Assembly (NCBI GenBank): GCA_029204225.1
Contig: CM055107.1
Coordinates: 6,792,873 to 6,856,872, forward strand
DNA length: 64,000 nucleotides
DNA from: Diphasiastrum complanatum
Lineage: Eukaryota > Streptophyta > Lycopodiopsida > Lycopodiales > Lycopodiaceae
Direction of reading: 5' to 3'
The position numbers and the translations under genes are program-made. Under the pieces are notes generated by a model. It was given only the letters and a program-made list of their open reading frames with translations. It had not been told where the DNA came from and ran no database searches. Numbering within the stretch: the first letter of the stretch is position 1; every line of letters begins with the position of its first letter. Positions 1 through 14,800 of this stretch are shown piece after piece.

Positions 1-541
1 TTTTCTTCTCGGCTCTTAGCTATAGAATGCTAGATTTGAGTGGCTTTTAGCGGTGATTCAGCCCTATCCTTGAGCTCTTCCGAGAATATAAGTGAAATTT
101 TGTCCAAAAGGTTCACTACAGCATTGCTACATAATAGATAGATGAGGGCAATCACAACTTTTTTGAAACACCAACTCTTCAGCGCTTACATTTTAGTTTG
201 ATAAGACAAATTCTGGGAAAATAAAGACTCAAAATCAGGTGATAGGCAATCGATTTGGAAGGACCCAAAAGCTGCAATAGAAGAAAGACAGTTGAACCAT
301 CATTTTGACATAAGTAATATATTAATACATGAACGCTTGGATATGTTACTGAACTGGGTTACGTAATATAGATTTTTCCATTATCCGATTTTGCATTAGG
401 TGTCGAATCACAACTTGGATGCAATTCTACAACCTAGGAGATATACTGAAATTTTCACCTGCAAATTAAACATTCGACAGTTGTCTGATTTGAAGCAAAT
501 TATGTCATATTACTACACTCTTCAGCATTAGATCGGTGTAT

Positions 542-1911
<1,370 letters not shown>

Positions 1912-2230
1912 ACTATTCCTTCTTCTCTATCAGCAGCTACTGCTGCAACTATTTCTGTTTCACAGCTACCGAGAAAAGAAAGTCTGCATAGGAAAAATGC
2001 TATTGACGGTAATATAGCTTGTGCTCGTGGGAGATAAAAGTTAAGACCAGATGAGAAGTGATCAGCAAAAGATGTAAGAACTCTGAACACCATTCATATT
2101 TATGTATGCTTGAAATGGGCTTTGCATTTTACCCATGATATTAATTTTAAGAGATTATTGAGATACCAAGAATTAGAAGTGAACTAAAAAATGGGTGAAA
2201 AACCTTAAAAGTGTGTAGGCAAATAACATT

Positions 2231-2234
<4 letters not shown>
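1912..2234 (-). promoter_or_regulatory. Upstream region of the peroxidase gene
   Basis: Non-coding stretch between the peroxidase ATG and the first GA tract. It should hold the leader and core promoter. I see no clear TATA box at a defined distance, so only the location is supported. Confidence 0.3.

Positions 2235-2306
<72 letters not shown>
2235..2306. repeat. (GA)n microsatellite, 72 bp
   Basis: Uninterrupted GA dinucleotide run about 325 bp upstream of the peroxidase start. Apparent Ser-Leu or Arg-Glu reading frames across it are artefacts of the repeat. Confidence 0.98.
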
Positions 2307-2308
<2 letters not shown>

Positions 2309-2474
2309 CAATATTCCCCTTTAAATTTACCCTCACTCTTTGAGTTTAGGGAGTCACCCCGAGCTCCTTCCCCAAAGTGGTGGAGGAGGTGGTAGAACCT
2401 TTCAAGCATAATCTTCGTACAAACTTAGAATTAGAACTTTTTGTGAGCCTTTTTGTCACAATTCTCAAGTGAGC

Positions 2475-2552
2475 AACCAATAAAAAGTTGACACATAACA
2501 CACGAAAATTATGAACCAATAAAAAGTTGACACATAGCACATGAAAATTATG
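2475..2552. repeat. 39-bp tandem duplication
   Basis: Two adjacent copies of a 39-bp unit beginning AACCAATAAAAAGTTGACAC, starting at 2475 and 2514, with only a few differences. Lies in AT-rich non-coding DNA. Confidence 0.9.
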
Positions 2553-2591
2553 CTGGAATGTGCATGTGGACAGCCATGGCGCGTGTTGCCT

Positions 2592-2633
2592 CATAGCGCA
2601 TGCACATTCCGTGCAAAATGTGCATGCGCTATG
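2592..2633. repeat. Perfect 17-bp inverted repeat (hairpin)
   Basis: Left arm 2592-2608 and right arm 2617-2633 are exact reverse complements (CATAGCGCATGCACATT), separated by 8 bases. The arms are rich in alternating purine-pyrimidine. No poly-T run follows, so it does not look like a terminator. Confidence 0.9.
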
Positions 2634-3276
2634 TGGTAGCCCACTCACTCTCCACATGCACACTGTGGCAATTCCAATTCTTGTAAGAATGGGAACAGAA
2701 AAAAAAAAAATCCGAGCCAAAAATAAAAAGAGGAAAAAAAAAACATAGAAAATAAAACGCCAAAAAAAAAAAAAAAACTCAAAAATAAATTCTTTGCACA
2801 TGTCATCATTACACAATGGGAATGTCCACTTCCATCCGGACTTCCATGCAAGTTGGCTCCCACCCTCAAGCAAGGGCCCTCCCAACACAAAAGGCCCTCA
2901 AGCAAGGCCTTCCCCACACTTGATCCCTCCCTCCCTTAAAGAAAATGAATAAAATAATTGAGGTAAGATTCTTTGGTAGGACCAATCATTTTACAAAAAA
3001 GTATTTTTTTTGTGCACCCCGGTTCACGCATGTACGACTAGTCCATCATGACAAACATCACAATGAAGCATGAAAAGGTTGAAATGAAAAAGCAAGAACC
3101 TAAAAAGAACAATCATGAAGAACACATGAGTAAAAAAAGATGAATGAAAAGAATGGAGAATGACCTTTTGAAAAGCGATGTGTTACTTCCATTGGGCACT
3201 AAAAACTTTTGAAACCTACCTTGTTACATAGGTCCCATTATTCAGAAGAGGAATGTACCTCCGACACCGACACTTC

Positions 3277-3332
3277 TTCATGGGGAGGCTATTGTTGAAG
3301 CTACTTCATGGGGAGGCTATTGTTGAAGCTAC
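3277..3332. repeat. 28-bp tandem duplication
   Basis: Two identical 28-bp units (3277-3304 and 3305-3332) beginning TTCATGGGGAGGCTATTG, just before a GA tract. Non-coding. Confidence 0.9.
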
Positions 3333-3361
3333 TTCAAGAGGCAACTTGCAAATTTTGGTTG

Positions 3362-3366
<5 letters not shown>

Positions 3367-3453
<87 letters not shown>
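3367..3453. repeat. (AG)n microsatellite, 87 bp
   Basis: Pure AG run directly after a short tandem duplication. No gene is seen between 3454 and 4630; an apparent minus-strand reading frame at 3812-4222 has no recognisable domain. Confidence 0.98.
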
Positions 3454-3458
<5 letters not shown>

Positions 3459-4636
3459 CAAGCCGCCATGAGCTAGATGCATCTCTTTGTGGAAGATTGG
3501 TGTTGCTACACACTCCTCTTGTCTAGCCATGAAAATTGGTCATATAGAATTGGCATTTCATTCGAAAAAACACTTATATAGGAAAGTAGTTTCATAAGTG
3601 ATTTCACACCAATGCATTACATTTGACTTTTCATACTTCTTCTATGACTTTTCATACTTTGAGTGACACTTGTATCATTGTTATATTAAGAGTGGTTTCA
3701 TATGGAAGAGTCCAGGGCATTTCAAAATTTGCACTTAGCCTCGAATGTTTTAGCCTAGGTCCTTCCACTCATTCCATGTGAAAAGGCCCTTTCATTTGGA
3801 GGGCAAAGCATTTATTGTTGAAATTCAAATCTATGTATTTTATTGGAGGGGTACCCCCCAATACTCCAAGACGCCCAAGGTATTCCCCTTGTATGTTGAG
3901 TTACCCCAGGTTTTAAATGCTTCTCTTGAGCTTCAACATGACCTACAATAAAATCCCTTGTGAAATGGGGGGAAGGCCTCTTGAAGTGGCTCCACCGATC
4001 AAAGTAAAGGATTTGGGCCTTTGGGACGCTACCCCCATTCCATGTGAAACCGCCCTTAATCTTGAGAACCATATTGCCACCAAACAACCAATATGCAGAA
4101 AGTAAGAATTTTGAGTAGGGCCTAAACCCTATTATTTGCATCAAACTTTGAAATAGTACCTTTTCTTGGAACTCGATCATGTATTTTTTTTTAGCTTGCC
4201 ACAACATTATTGGGAGCAACAAATGATACTAATATATTATAGACAACAAGTAATTAAAAAGCAACAACAACAAGCCCCTGAAGAACACAAAAGGAGTGAC
4301 TTTTCTTTGCTTGTGACCTATTGAGCTTGTAGAGTATGATTTTAACAATAACTATAAATGGCACAAATGTTTTGAAAATAGAATCAGTGTAGCTGGTCTA
4401 AGATCGTTACTATTCTCCCGTCAATAGTTGTAAAAGAAACTCATCTTTATAGTTGGAAATTAATATCAAAGACTTTTTTTCAAGTCATTGTACTACCTAT
4501 TATCATGTATAGTCAGTAATGGGAACCTGGATAACTTATGACAATATGGGAAAAGATGGAACAAATCCAAAAATGCTTTCTAAGTGAAGAACTAGGCACA
4601 ATATCTCCAATTCTATCTCATTTTCCTAGTTCAAAG

Positions 4637-4956
4637 TGTGAAGATTTTGTTAATCACTAAGATCCAAAATCATTTCTTGATCTTTGGTTATGGAAGAAAA
4701 CACAATTAGCACCATTGGGCAATGTAGAAAATCAACATCTACTTGATGAACGGATGCAAACTCAACAAGATCTTGATCAAACATCAAATATATGAAATAA
4801 TGAAGTTGTTCGTACAATAATAGTAAGGTGTTGTATTTCACACGTGTGGATCCAATACATAACATAAAATTGCATTGTACACACAAGATTGCAAGATATC
4901 ATGACTATAGTGCACCAATTGATAGATGAACCCAAGAGAACTCATGTATAAGCATG

Positions 4957-5032
<76 letters not shown>

Positions 5033-5333
5033 TGTTCTCACGCTTGTACACTATTTATAGCAGGTCTATGCCCTATTTTGAATGTGGTTTTCCTCCATAG
5101 AAACTTCTGGATCCAAAACCCGACTCACAATATGGACTAGATTCAATGTACCAATCATTCAAATTTGAATGGGTCCAAACTTGCCTACTTACTTTCCCTC
5201 ACATTCCAAAAGTGGTAATTCAAAAACATTTAGACTAATGTAATTTGAAATATCTATCTCTAAGTCTAAAATGCATATTGGCCTAAATTGCCAATTAACC
5301 AAAATATTACCAAGCTAATTGATATTTCTCACA
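4637..5333 (-). mobile_element. Solo LTR (Copia-type family), with target duplication
   Basis: A 697-bp sequence with TG...CA ends (TGTGAAG...TTCTCACA), flanked on both sides by the same 5-bp direct repeat CAAAG (4632-4636 and 5334-5338). This is the mark of one LTR left after recombination removed the rest of an element. On the minus strand a TATA box (CTATAAATAG, about 5050-5060) stands just before the CT tract, so the LTR points left. Its minus-strand start (TGTGAGAAATATC) resembles the LTR at 61999-62567 (TGTGAAAATTATC), suggesting the same family. The intact duplication argues for a moderate age. Confidence 0.82.
4961..5029. repeat. (GA)n microsatellite inside the solo LTR
   Basis: A 69-bp pure GA run lying inside the LTR, just downstream of its TATA box when read on the minus strand. 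Confidence 0.97.
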
Positions 5334-5338
5334 CAAAG

Positions 5339-7541
5339 TGGCGTGATGCCTATAATAGGTGAGGCTTTAAATGCTACCAATTATTACATCAAAAAGCGTC
5401 AAGATTGTTAAAATAAGCTTGCTTCAAAGGCTTAACAAGACTATCAACCAAAAGGTTAGTGTAAATGCTTGAAACAGTGGCTTTTTTATTGAATGGGGAA
5501 TCAATAAAGAATCTCTACTATCAATTTTAGATGGCACGAGTAAAGTTTAAACTATAGGTAAAACCAAGTAGCAAAACGATCTTCTGCAAAAATTGAATGA
5601 ATGAATGACTTGGCGGCCTATAAAGCTCAATGATATTTAAATTGCCAAACTCTTGGTAAAATAGAACACTTATATGTAGCCTAAGCAACCACAAATTGAA
5701 CAACAAAGATTCATAAATTTTAAAAGGGAGCATCGACATTGTCATCTATGTGGTTCAGCCGAAGCTGAAGATGAGGAGCAAGCTCGTTTACTATGTCTAT
5801 CTTATGATGATATCAGAATCGAATATAATGTGAATATTAATTACGCTGATATTTTATGGTTTTTTCAATTGCAACAAATATTTTAGCTTCTTTGGGTAGT
5901 GAAATTTTGATGAAGAGAGAAGCTTGTATTTAATGTGAAAACCACTTTTATTTTTCATGTATATTGATGTCGTCACGAAGCATGTAGATGCATTCTATAA
6001 TGGACTACATTGTTGCAAGGGTGCACTGAAATGACAACACAAGAGAGACAATTTGGGATACATTATGTGTTCCAAATGATGCTTGTAGAAGGAAAACATT
6101 CTAGCGAGTTAAATAAAGTCTCTCTTCCAAACTTTTTAAGTGGTAGATGGCAGTTTGCTTGCATGTGACTTAGTTTCAAATAATCGGCCACACATGACAT
6201 ATGAGAGTATATTAGCCAATTCTCAAAATCTGCTACCATTCACAACTCCATCCCAATAGCTTACATCCCCATTAAGAATGTAAACATGGAATAAATACAC
6301 CATCTTAAACATCCTAAGTTGGGCATTTTCTACAAATTCCATAGAAAAAAGTCAATGTTCATGCTTTTTGCAGCATAGGCCTGTAAAATATCAGGATCAC
6401 CAAGCAGTCATAATGTTTAATCCTAAAAGGCATTTGTCTTCATAAGAAAACTATATAACAAGCATATGCAAGTTCATAGACTCATCTTGGGACTTAGTCA
6501 AAAGTGAATACTAACATATTGTATGGAGCCAAATTAGTACTTCTGTCCGCCATTCTCCTTAGTCTGAGCAAAATTAATCATATTCTTCAGTAGGAATTGG
6601 TGTTCAAAGTCTTTCCAATATATATATTTATGATGGTATCTAATAACATCACACTGTCATCATTTTGATAAATACTTAAGGTAATCATATTTTACATTGG
6701 ATGACGAACGGTTGTCATATATAGCAGATTGTAAACATCAACGATAATATAAGTGGTATCATGTATAAAATCCAAAAACAAAGTAAAATAGTAGATCAAT
6801 CGTTGAAAAATAACTTGCATAAAGTTTTGTTGATAGTTTGGACACAAAATTTGATGACTTTCTTTAGATGACTACAGAGTAAGATTACAAAAATCATTGA
6901 TATTGAAACTCGTTGAGTATAATACTTAGAACATTATGTCCTACGTCAATTGAATGTATGTCAATTGAGTCAAGATGGAACAAGGCATTGCTTTACAAAT
7001 CATAAATTGCTTTAAATAATGTACACTTTTACATGTTCTCCAGTTCCCTTAATGTTGCCACAACAAAACGAAACAGAACAAAAAATTGAAATTCTTAATG
7101 AAAAAGTGGTTCATTGAAGGGCAAGACAAATTTTCACCAAGGGATTAAGGCAGAGAGTTTGAGAAACTAAATAAGGTTGTCGAAATATTGTGTTTTCTTT
7201 TGAGATTTAATGCCATGAAGTAGTTGTGATTATGCCATTCACTTGATATAGTGACAGTTGATTCCTCAACAAGCGTTCCCTTCCACGTACAAGTATGTCA
7301 CCACAGGTTTCCTTACATGGCCATAGTCTAGAGACCAATAGAACATCACAAGATGAAATGATACTGATGAAGTTTTGAATCTCCTCAAAGAGCAGGCCCA
7401 AACGCCATAACCACCAAATGCAATCTACTCCTCCAAACCACTCATACAGCCATAGACTTCTTCCTTTGAAGTTTGTCTATTAGAGAAGGGTACTTCATGC
7501 TCCCAGCTATCAAATGCCAAGACTCTTACTGAAATCCTTTT
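5339..7541. other. Intergenic stretch; 3' flank of RPB1
   Basis: AT-rich DNA without a convincing gene. The right part (roughly 7000-7541) should contain the 3' untranslated region of RPB1, but I cannot place a poly(A) site. Around 5390-5470 on the minus strand a short stretch resembles the C-terminal end of a Copia polyprotein, too short to call. Confidence 0.4.
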
Positions 7542-10500
7542 TCATCTGTCTTGGTCCTCACTGTTGGAACTACAGCAAATAATTTTACAAGCAGCAAGTT
7601 GCAAGTAAGAATCTTTAATGTAAGAATGATTCAGAAGATTGAGATTAACATACTAAGTGCTTAGAGAAGAGATCATGGCATTTTAAACACCATAAAACTT
7701 ACCCATATTGAGGTGAACTTGGGCTGTATCCAGGACTTGATGGAGAGTAGGAAGGGCTGCAAGACAATCAACAAACAGGCAAAACTTCATATCAGAAAGT
7801 ACATATCAATTAAAAAAATGAAAAGATTGGAATCTCTTGAGCAGCTGCTATAAGCAAACAAATTATTAAGCAAATACCTTGTTGGTGAATGTGATGGTGA
7901 TGATGGAGTGAACCTGGGGCTGGTGGGCGAGTATGGAGAACCAGGAGAAAATGAAGGTGAGGATGGGCTGTAACAAAACAAAAAGTAAAGTGTCAAGTGG
8001 CTACTGATTAATTTGGAGCTCCCAAGTTAAATACTACGGGAATACAGAAGTGCTAAAAATCTTACAATAAAAGTTGAAGGTACAGATGCATACCTGTAGT
8101 TTGGTGACGTGGGGCTGTAAGAAGGGCTTGAAGGTGAATAAGTGGGAGAGGTAGGGCTGTAGCTTGGTGAGGTCGGACTATAGCTTGGCGATGTTGGGCT
8201 ATAGCTTGGCGATGTGGGGCTATAGCTGGGCGATGTGGGGCTGTAGCTCGGGGATGTGGGGCTGTAGCTCGGCGAGGTGGGGCTGTAGCTCGGCGACGTG
8301 GGGCTATAGCCAGGAGATGTGGGGCTATAGCTAGGAGAAGTCGGACTGTAACTGGGTGACGTGGGGCTATAAGCTGGAGAGGTTGGGCTATATGAAGGTG
8401 AAGTGGGGCTATAACTGGGTGAACTCGGACTGTACGCAGGAGAAGTAGGGCTGTAACTGGGAGATGTTGGACTGTAACTTGGTGAGGTTGGGCTGTAGCT
8501 TGGAGACGTAGGGCTATAGCTTGGAGATGTGGGACTATAAGCTGGAGATGTTGGACTGTACGTAGGTGATGTTGGACTGTAGCTCGGGGATGTGGGGCTG
8601 TAGCTTGGGGATGTAGGACTGTAGCTCGGGGAGGTGGGACTGTAACTGGGTGATGTCGGGCTATAACTAGGTGACGTGGGGCTGTAGCTGGGTGAGGTTG
8701 GACTATAGCTTGGCGAAGTTGGACTGTAGCTAGGTGATGTTGGTGAGTAAGAAGGGCTAGTTGGAGAGTAAGCTGGCGAAGTGGGACTATACCCAGGAGA
8801 GGTTGGGCTATATGCAGGTGAGGTAGGACTGTATCCAGGTGAAGTAGGGCTGTACCCTGGTGAGGTAGGGCTATAACCAGGAGAGGTTGGACTATATCCA
8901 GGTGAAGAAGGCGTGTATGCTGGAGAAGAAGGGGTATAACCAGGAGAAGATGATGGAGAAAACTGCATCCCTCCAACATAAGGGGAAAACTGGGCATCGG
9001 CTATGGGAGAAGAACGAATGTTGGGGCTGAGCAAATAGCTAGGAGACATCATTCCTTCATGATGAGGACTGCCAGTGAATGGTGACCTTGATGGAGTCAT
9101 GCCAAAATCTGAGCCCTCCATGTAGCTAGGGAATTGTAGTTCTATGGCATGCTGCAGCATCTGGTCATTCAGGAATAAGCCAAAGTCCCCAGTTCCAATT
9201 GGAGCCAATTGACCAAGCATGATATTTTCTGTTACACCTCTCAAATGATCAGCCTCCGCATAGACAGCAGCATCTAACAAAATATCTACTGTCTCTTCAA
9301 AAGAGCACCTCATCATTGGACCTGTATCATTTCTATTGATACCATGACGTGTAATAGCCATAAGATGGCCACGGTATGTCATGACATCACACAAGATAGC
9401 TAGGTGCCGGTAATTCACATAAGAACCATCAAAAGAGATCACATCTCGGAGCTCTTTAAGGAGTGCTGCTCTCACGGCCTCAATACCCAAAACTTCAATT
9501 ACCTCAATCAAATGATTGCTCGTAGTCCGTGTGGCATCAACATCTTCGTGGCACATAACAGCCAGCATGTTCACACCCTCTGTATCCAACATCCACTCAG
9601 TTTCTGGCTTAAAACCTTCAATTTCATCAAATCTCTGCCTCTTATGCTCCCTAATGAACACCTTTTGAATATCAGGAATACCTCGCAGTGCCATTTCTGT
9701 CAACATGTTGCTCTCAATCTTCTTCAAGAAGACATCATCCTCTGACTGATCTAATACTTCCCCTTTTGGAGCCTCATCATTCATTATTCTTATCCGCAAT
9801 ATCAACTTCTCGGCATTATCATCATTGAATATACATGTCAAGTCATCATCAAACTCTAGATTTATCTTTTCGGCTATGTCAGCCATACTGAGTTTCTTAT
9901 CCACCATCATTTCACGATTTAATTCGATACGAAGCAGCCATGGAGAGATCTTTTCTGGATTGATGTCTTCATCTGGCATCTCATAATATGATCGCACAAA
10001 CTCAACATCCTCTTCTATGATGGTACTCATTGGGTCTGGGTCATACCAAATCTCAGTTGCTTGAGTCACACTCCGTAAGGTGGTATATTCCAGAGCACAT
10101 TGCACATTCTTTGCTTTTTCCTTTTCTTTGCTGATCTCTGGCTTGAGATGCACGTACAAAGATGGCGTTTTTATTTTCTTTGCAACATTGATAATTTCTC
10201 GAAGTCGCGGCACGCCAAGGGTGACATTCTTTGCACTGACACCTGCAAAGTGGAAGGTGTTCAAAGTCATCTGAGTTGCAGGCTCTCCAATCGACTGAGC
10301 AGCAACACAGCCAATCATTTCACCAGGTGCAACCAAAGACTGCAAAAAGCGTGCCTCTATCTCACCAACAACCCATTCAAATGCTTCTCTGGTTAATCTG
10401 TACTCTTTCAATACACGCTTGCTAGACAATGTGCTACGTAGAAGACAGTTGAAGAATAATGTCGCATTTTTCTGGGCCTCAATACTGATCTGATCTTCTC

Positions 10501-11784
10501 CTGGCACGACTAGAAGACGCTCTTGCAGCTTATCAACAGCTTCTACAATCTCCATGGGATGCATATCAGAAGGCTTCTTGAAATCGATTTTGAATATTTT
10601 CTGTGCATTCCAAATAAGTCTTTTCATATTGACAGGAAGCGGCCAGCTTGGATCTCCCGACGGTGCAATTTCTATTCCAAGTTGGCGCCTATCTGCCTCG
10701 AGCTTCTGGACCTCAGCATCAAACACATTTCGAATTTCTTGAATAGTTTTGATGTCTTCAGCAGATTCTGCTGACATATAGTCTGGATTCCAGTGCTCAT
10801 TATCAACCTCAAATTTGTAGGTCTTGTCAAATTCTTTCTTCTTCATCTTCATGGAGTCTAACCTCTGAGACTCAATCCACACTGCATCCATACCATCTTC
10901 TCCATAAAGAAACTGAATCACATCACCTAAAGAGTTTCGCACTGTTCCATCATACTTGACCATCACATCCTCCATGGCTTTCACTAGTCGCCGTTGAATA
11001 TAACCTGTCTCAGAAGTTTTGACAGCTGTGTCAATAAGTCCCTCACGGCCTCCCATAGCATGGAAAAAAAACTCCTGTGGAGTGAGACCACGCAAGTAGG
11101 AATTTTCCACAAAACCACGACTCTCAGGTCCATAATCATCCTTTGTAAAATGAGGTAATGTCCTATCAATAAACCCATAAGGAATTCGTTTTCCCTCCAC
11201 ATTTTGCTGTCCCACACAAGCAATCATCTGCGAGATGTTAATAAAAGAGCCCTTTGAGCCTGCAGTCACCATAGCCTTAACATTATTGCTTTCTGATAAG
11301 CTCTTTTGGGCACTGCTACCTGCCTCATCACGTGCCCTGTTCAAGACCTGTATTGGGGAACTATGATAAGTCAACAACATAGAGAGCGTATTTAATAAAA
11401 AAACACAATGCACAAAGATTTTCCTTGTACCATTCTATCTTTGAACTGCGAAAACAGTTTCAATGCCATCAATGATTAAGTAGTCTCAAATATGCCAATA
11501 CCTGATTCACCCTATTTTCAAATGATTCCATCATGGTACGGCCAGGCTGAGGCTCAAGCTGTTTGTCCTGGGCCATCTTTATAAGATCTTTAACTTCATT
11601 CTTTGCTTTTGAAATTGCTTCATTGATTTTCTCCATTGTTCCAGAATCAGCAATAGTATCTCCAATTCCTATACTAAAGCCATGCTGCAGCAACCAATAA
11701 TTCACTAGCCATTGTGTGTGACCTAGAAATTTGCGAGCCGCGTCTGGACCTACCTCTTCCCTGCAAGATAATATAAAAGGTCAG

Positions 11785-11852
<68 letters not shown>

Positions 11853-14800
11853 GCGGGAGACTTTGCAATTATGAATTGGAGAACTTGTTCTCTCAACCTA
11901 AGTCCGACCAGGCTAACTGAAGTAGGGGTTAACTCATGTCTTGGCAGCTCCTTGGAGTCACAGTACAACCCAACGGGCAACTGGCAACTGGTGATGGGAT
12001 TATCCATGTTCAAAATAAGTCCCGATGGGCATATTGTTAATTTTCATTCTTGAAATCATTTGTAATGTGGAACTATTCTGCAGTTTCTCGCATTATCGAG
12101 ATAATGTCGAAGGTATCGACACCGTCTGCAGAAATACACGTATTGTCGAAACAGTTTCAAGGGATTATCGAATAAAGTTCGAATCGACCAAAGGTCGATA
12201 GACTATCGAGGGTTCCAAACGCAACTTAAACAGATTGAATATTGGAACTTTGTCAGCTATATTTCGGGTCCAATCCCGTAGCCCCACATGGCACCTGCTA
12301 TGTGGATAAACGGCGCATTGCGTTAGGGCTGTGCCATCAAAAACTATTAATAGATCAGTAGATCAGATTAGTTTCAAGTTGTTGAAGTTAAGTCAAGCTT
12401 AGAAGTTCATCATTCTTCTTCTCCTCAAAAAATTCCACCATAGGCGTAGACTGATTAGTAATAAGCTATCGCGATTGCAGTAAGAGCGAAATTTATAGCA
12501 GAATAAGATGCGCTATTATCAAAGTGCAATCAGAGTAGACAGTGGAAGCATCAAGCATCTGTAATTCATCATCTTCAATACAGACTATTTTCGATACTTA
12601 TCTTGCTCTACTGTTCCCGCTTATTAAGAACTAAAGTTTCTGGTTTTAAATACTGGCATAACAATCCGAATCGTCGTTCATTTTCCACACTTGTGAATGA
12701 TAGTATAGCTGTACTTGTGATAGTAGTGAATCGGTTTTGTTATTACAAACTATCACTACTACTATCGACTATCCAGTCGACAATCACTGTCGAATAGTTA
12801 TCCGACTCATGCACAGCTTATTTTCCAACACATATGAGTAATCCTGAATTAAAAATTAATATCCTTGGATAAAAGAGCATAACTGCCATGACAAAATTAG
12901 TCCCTTGATGGTTAATTATTTGCATAAGTTAGAAATATACAAGCCTAGTGAACATTGGGCCACAAAGCATCAATAGATGGAAAAATAAACTTTAAACCTT
13001 TGAATAGGGGTGCAATGTCGTAGGGTCCAACTACCAACCAATTGGACAGATCCGACAAAGGTGTACCTAAGGACTGCATTTCCTGCCAACAAATGGAAAA
13101 GCCCAGAGGAGCTCATGCACACGCAAATCGGCCTTCAGGATCCCCAGAGAACTGGCCTGTGAAGAAGAGGCCCCTTGCAGAAGGCTATCAAATATAAAGA
13201 GAAGACTATTTCAAAAAGAAATAAGTGGGAAGATCCTACTCGTGGAAAAGTTGGCCATGATGGAGGAAGAAATCTTGAAAGCTGTTCTTACACCTTATCG
13301 CTTTCTTGATTATTTATCTTCAGGAGATGCTACCAATTATGCGTAGCCTTACCATAGAGCATGGCAAATAAAACGCCAGGAAAATTGTAGAAGAACTCAA
13401 AAACATATCATAAAAGGGGTTGGCCATCCATGATATATCCATAGGAGAATATCATGAAAGGGGGCGGGCATCCATGAGAAAGGGCTTTGGCATCTATCGG
13501 ACATCCATTGAACTTAGAGACATGTCATGAAAGGGATTAGGCATCTGTTGCAGGGCCATAGAAGTATTTAGAAGTCTGTCATAAAAGAGGTTCTCCATCT
13601 ATTGCAGATCAGAACTAACACTACCTGATGTACTCACAGTTATGCTCAAGTAGGTTTGTTCATGAACCTTATTGAGAAAAGGACCAACTCGGAGATTTCT
13701 TTTACCGGAGTGCATATAAAGAGTGGATATTACCCACTGACTTTAATTCAGGATAGGTTTGTTCCATTCACATACGTCCTTGCACTTTATTTTATTTTAC
13801 CTTATCTTTCAAAGACTTTGCAGTCTCCAATAGACTAGAACTGCACAAAATGAATTATTTCTCTTCTCGTGGGTAAAGTTAAGCATTGAGAACAAGGACT
13901 CTTTTCTCTCGACTTCCACATTATAGAAAAATTCATGTAGTCAAGCACAGGTTTGCAAACAATAAGAACCATGCAATGTATGAACCTACCAGATGACATG
14001 AATAAGACTGCCAGAAGAGGTCCCCAATGTCTTTTTGCAAAGAGTGCCACAAATAAGTTCTCCTTTCTCAATACGAACCACTGTGTCCCCTGGAGAGATG
14101 TCAGCTGGCTCTGAGTCATTATGCCACATTGCTTGACGAATTAGATTGACCTGTTTAGGGATGATAAGGCTGAATATTTGCTTTCCAGTCCAAAGAGGCC
14201 TGGGCTTCAAAATTGTAGGAGTTGGTACCTTGCCCTCGAAATCTTCCCACCACATAAGGATGTTCATGAACACATCCTGTTTATTCACAGCAGATGGTAA
14301 AATAAAGACACGAGACTTCCTCAATAGAAACAACTTGACTAATTTAGAATCCTTGCTTCTTAGAATATTACAACTATATCAACCAACAACTCTACAAATT
14401 TATCAATGTCAAATCTGGGATAATACTGAACATAGCAAAGGAGACATGAAACTGATTCTAAAATCTCAACTCGATATTTGATTCGTTAGTATCCAGATTC
14501 GTACCTTCTCGATGAAAGTATCCCTCTTTGTAACTTTTCGGCACCCTAAAAGGGTATCCTGGACAATTCCTATGACAGGCCTGTTTGCCTGAGGTGAAAC
14601 AATGCACTTCGGAACCATCATCAGCTCCAAAACTTCCGCACGAGTTTCAAAAGATTGAGGAACATGCATATTCATCTCATCTCCATCAAAATCTGCATTA
14701 TACGGACTAGTGACTGACAAATTAAGCCTGAAAGTGGAATACGGCATGATCCGAATCTTATGGCCCATTATGGACATCTTATGGAGGCTAGGCTGACGGT

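Noticed and set aside
3812-4222. 136-residue minus-strand frame
   Set aside because: No recognisable domain, no splice context, and surrounded by repeats.
5390-5470. Possible Copia C-terminal remnant on the minus strand (VDSLVKPLKQAYFNNL)
   Set aside because: Too short and diverged to call, and outside the target duplication of the neighbouring solo LTR.
8062-8997. Long 311-residue minus-strand frame overlapping the RPB1 tail
   Set aside because: It is an alternative frame of the 21-bp heptad repeats, which stay open in several frames because of their periodicity; the RPB1 frame is the coding one.
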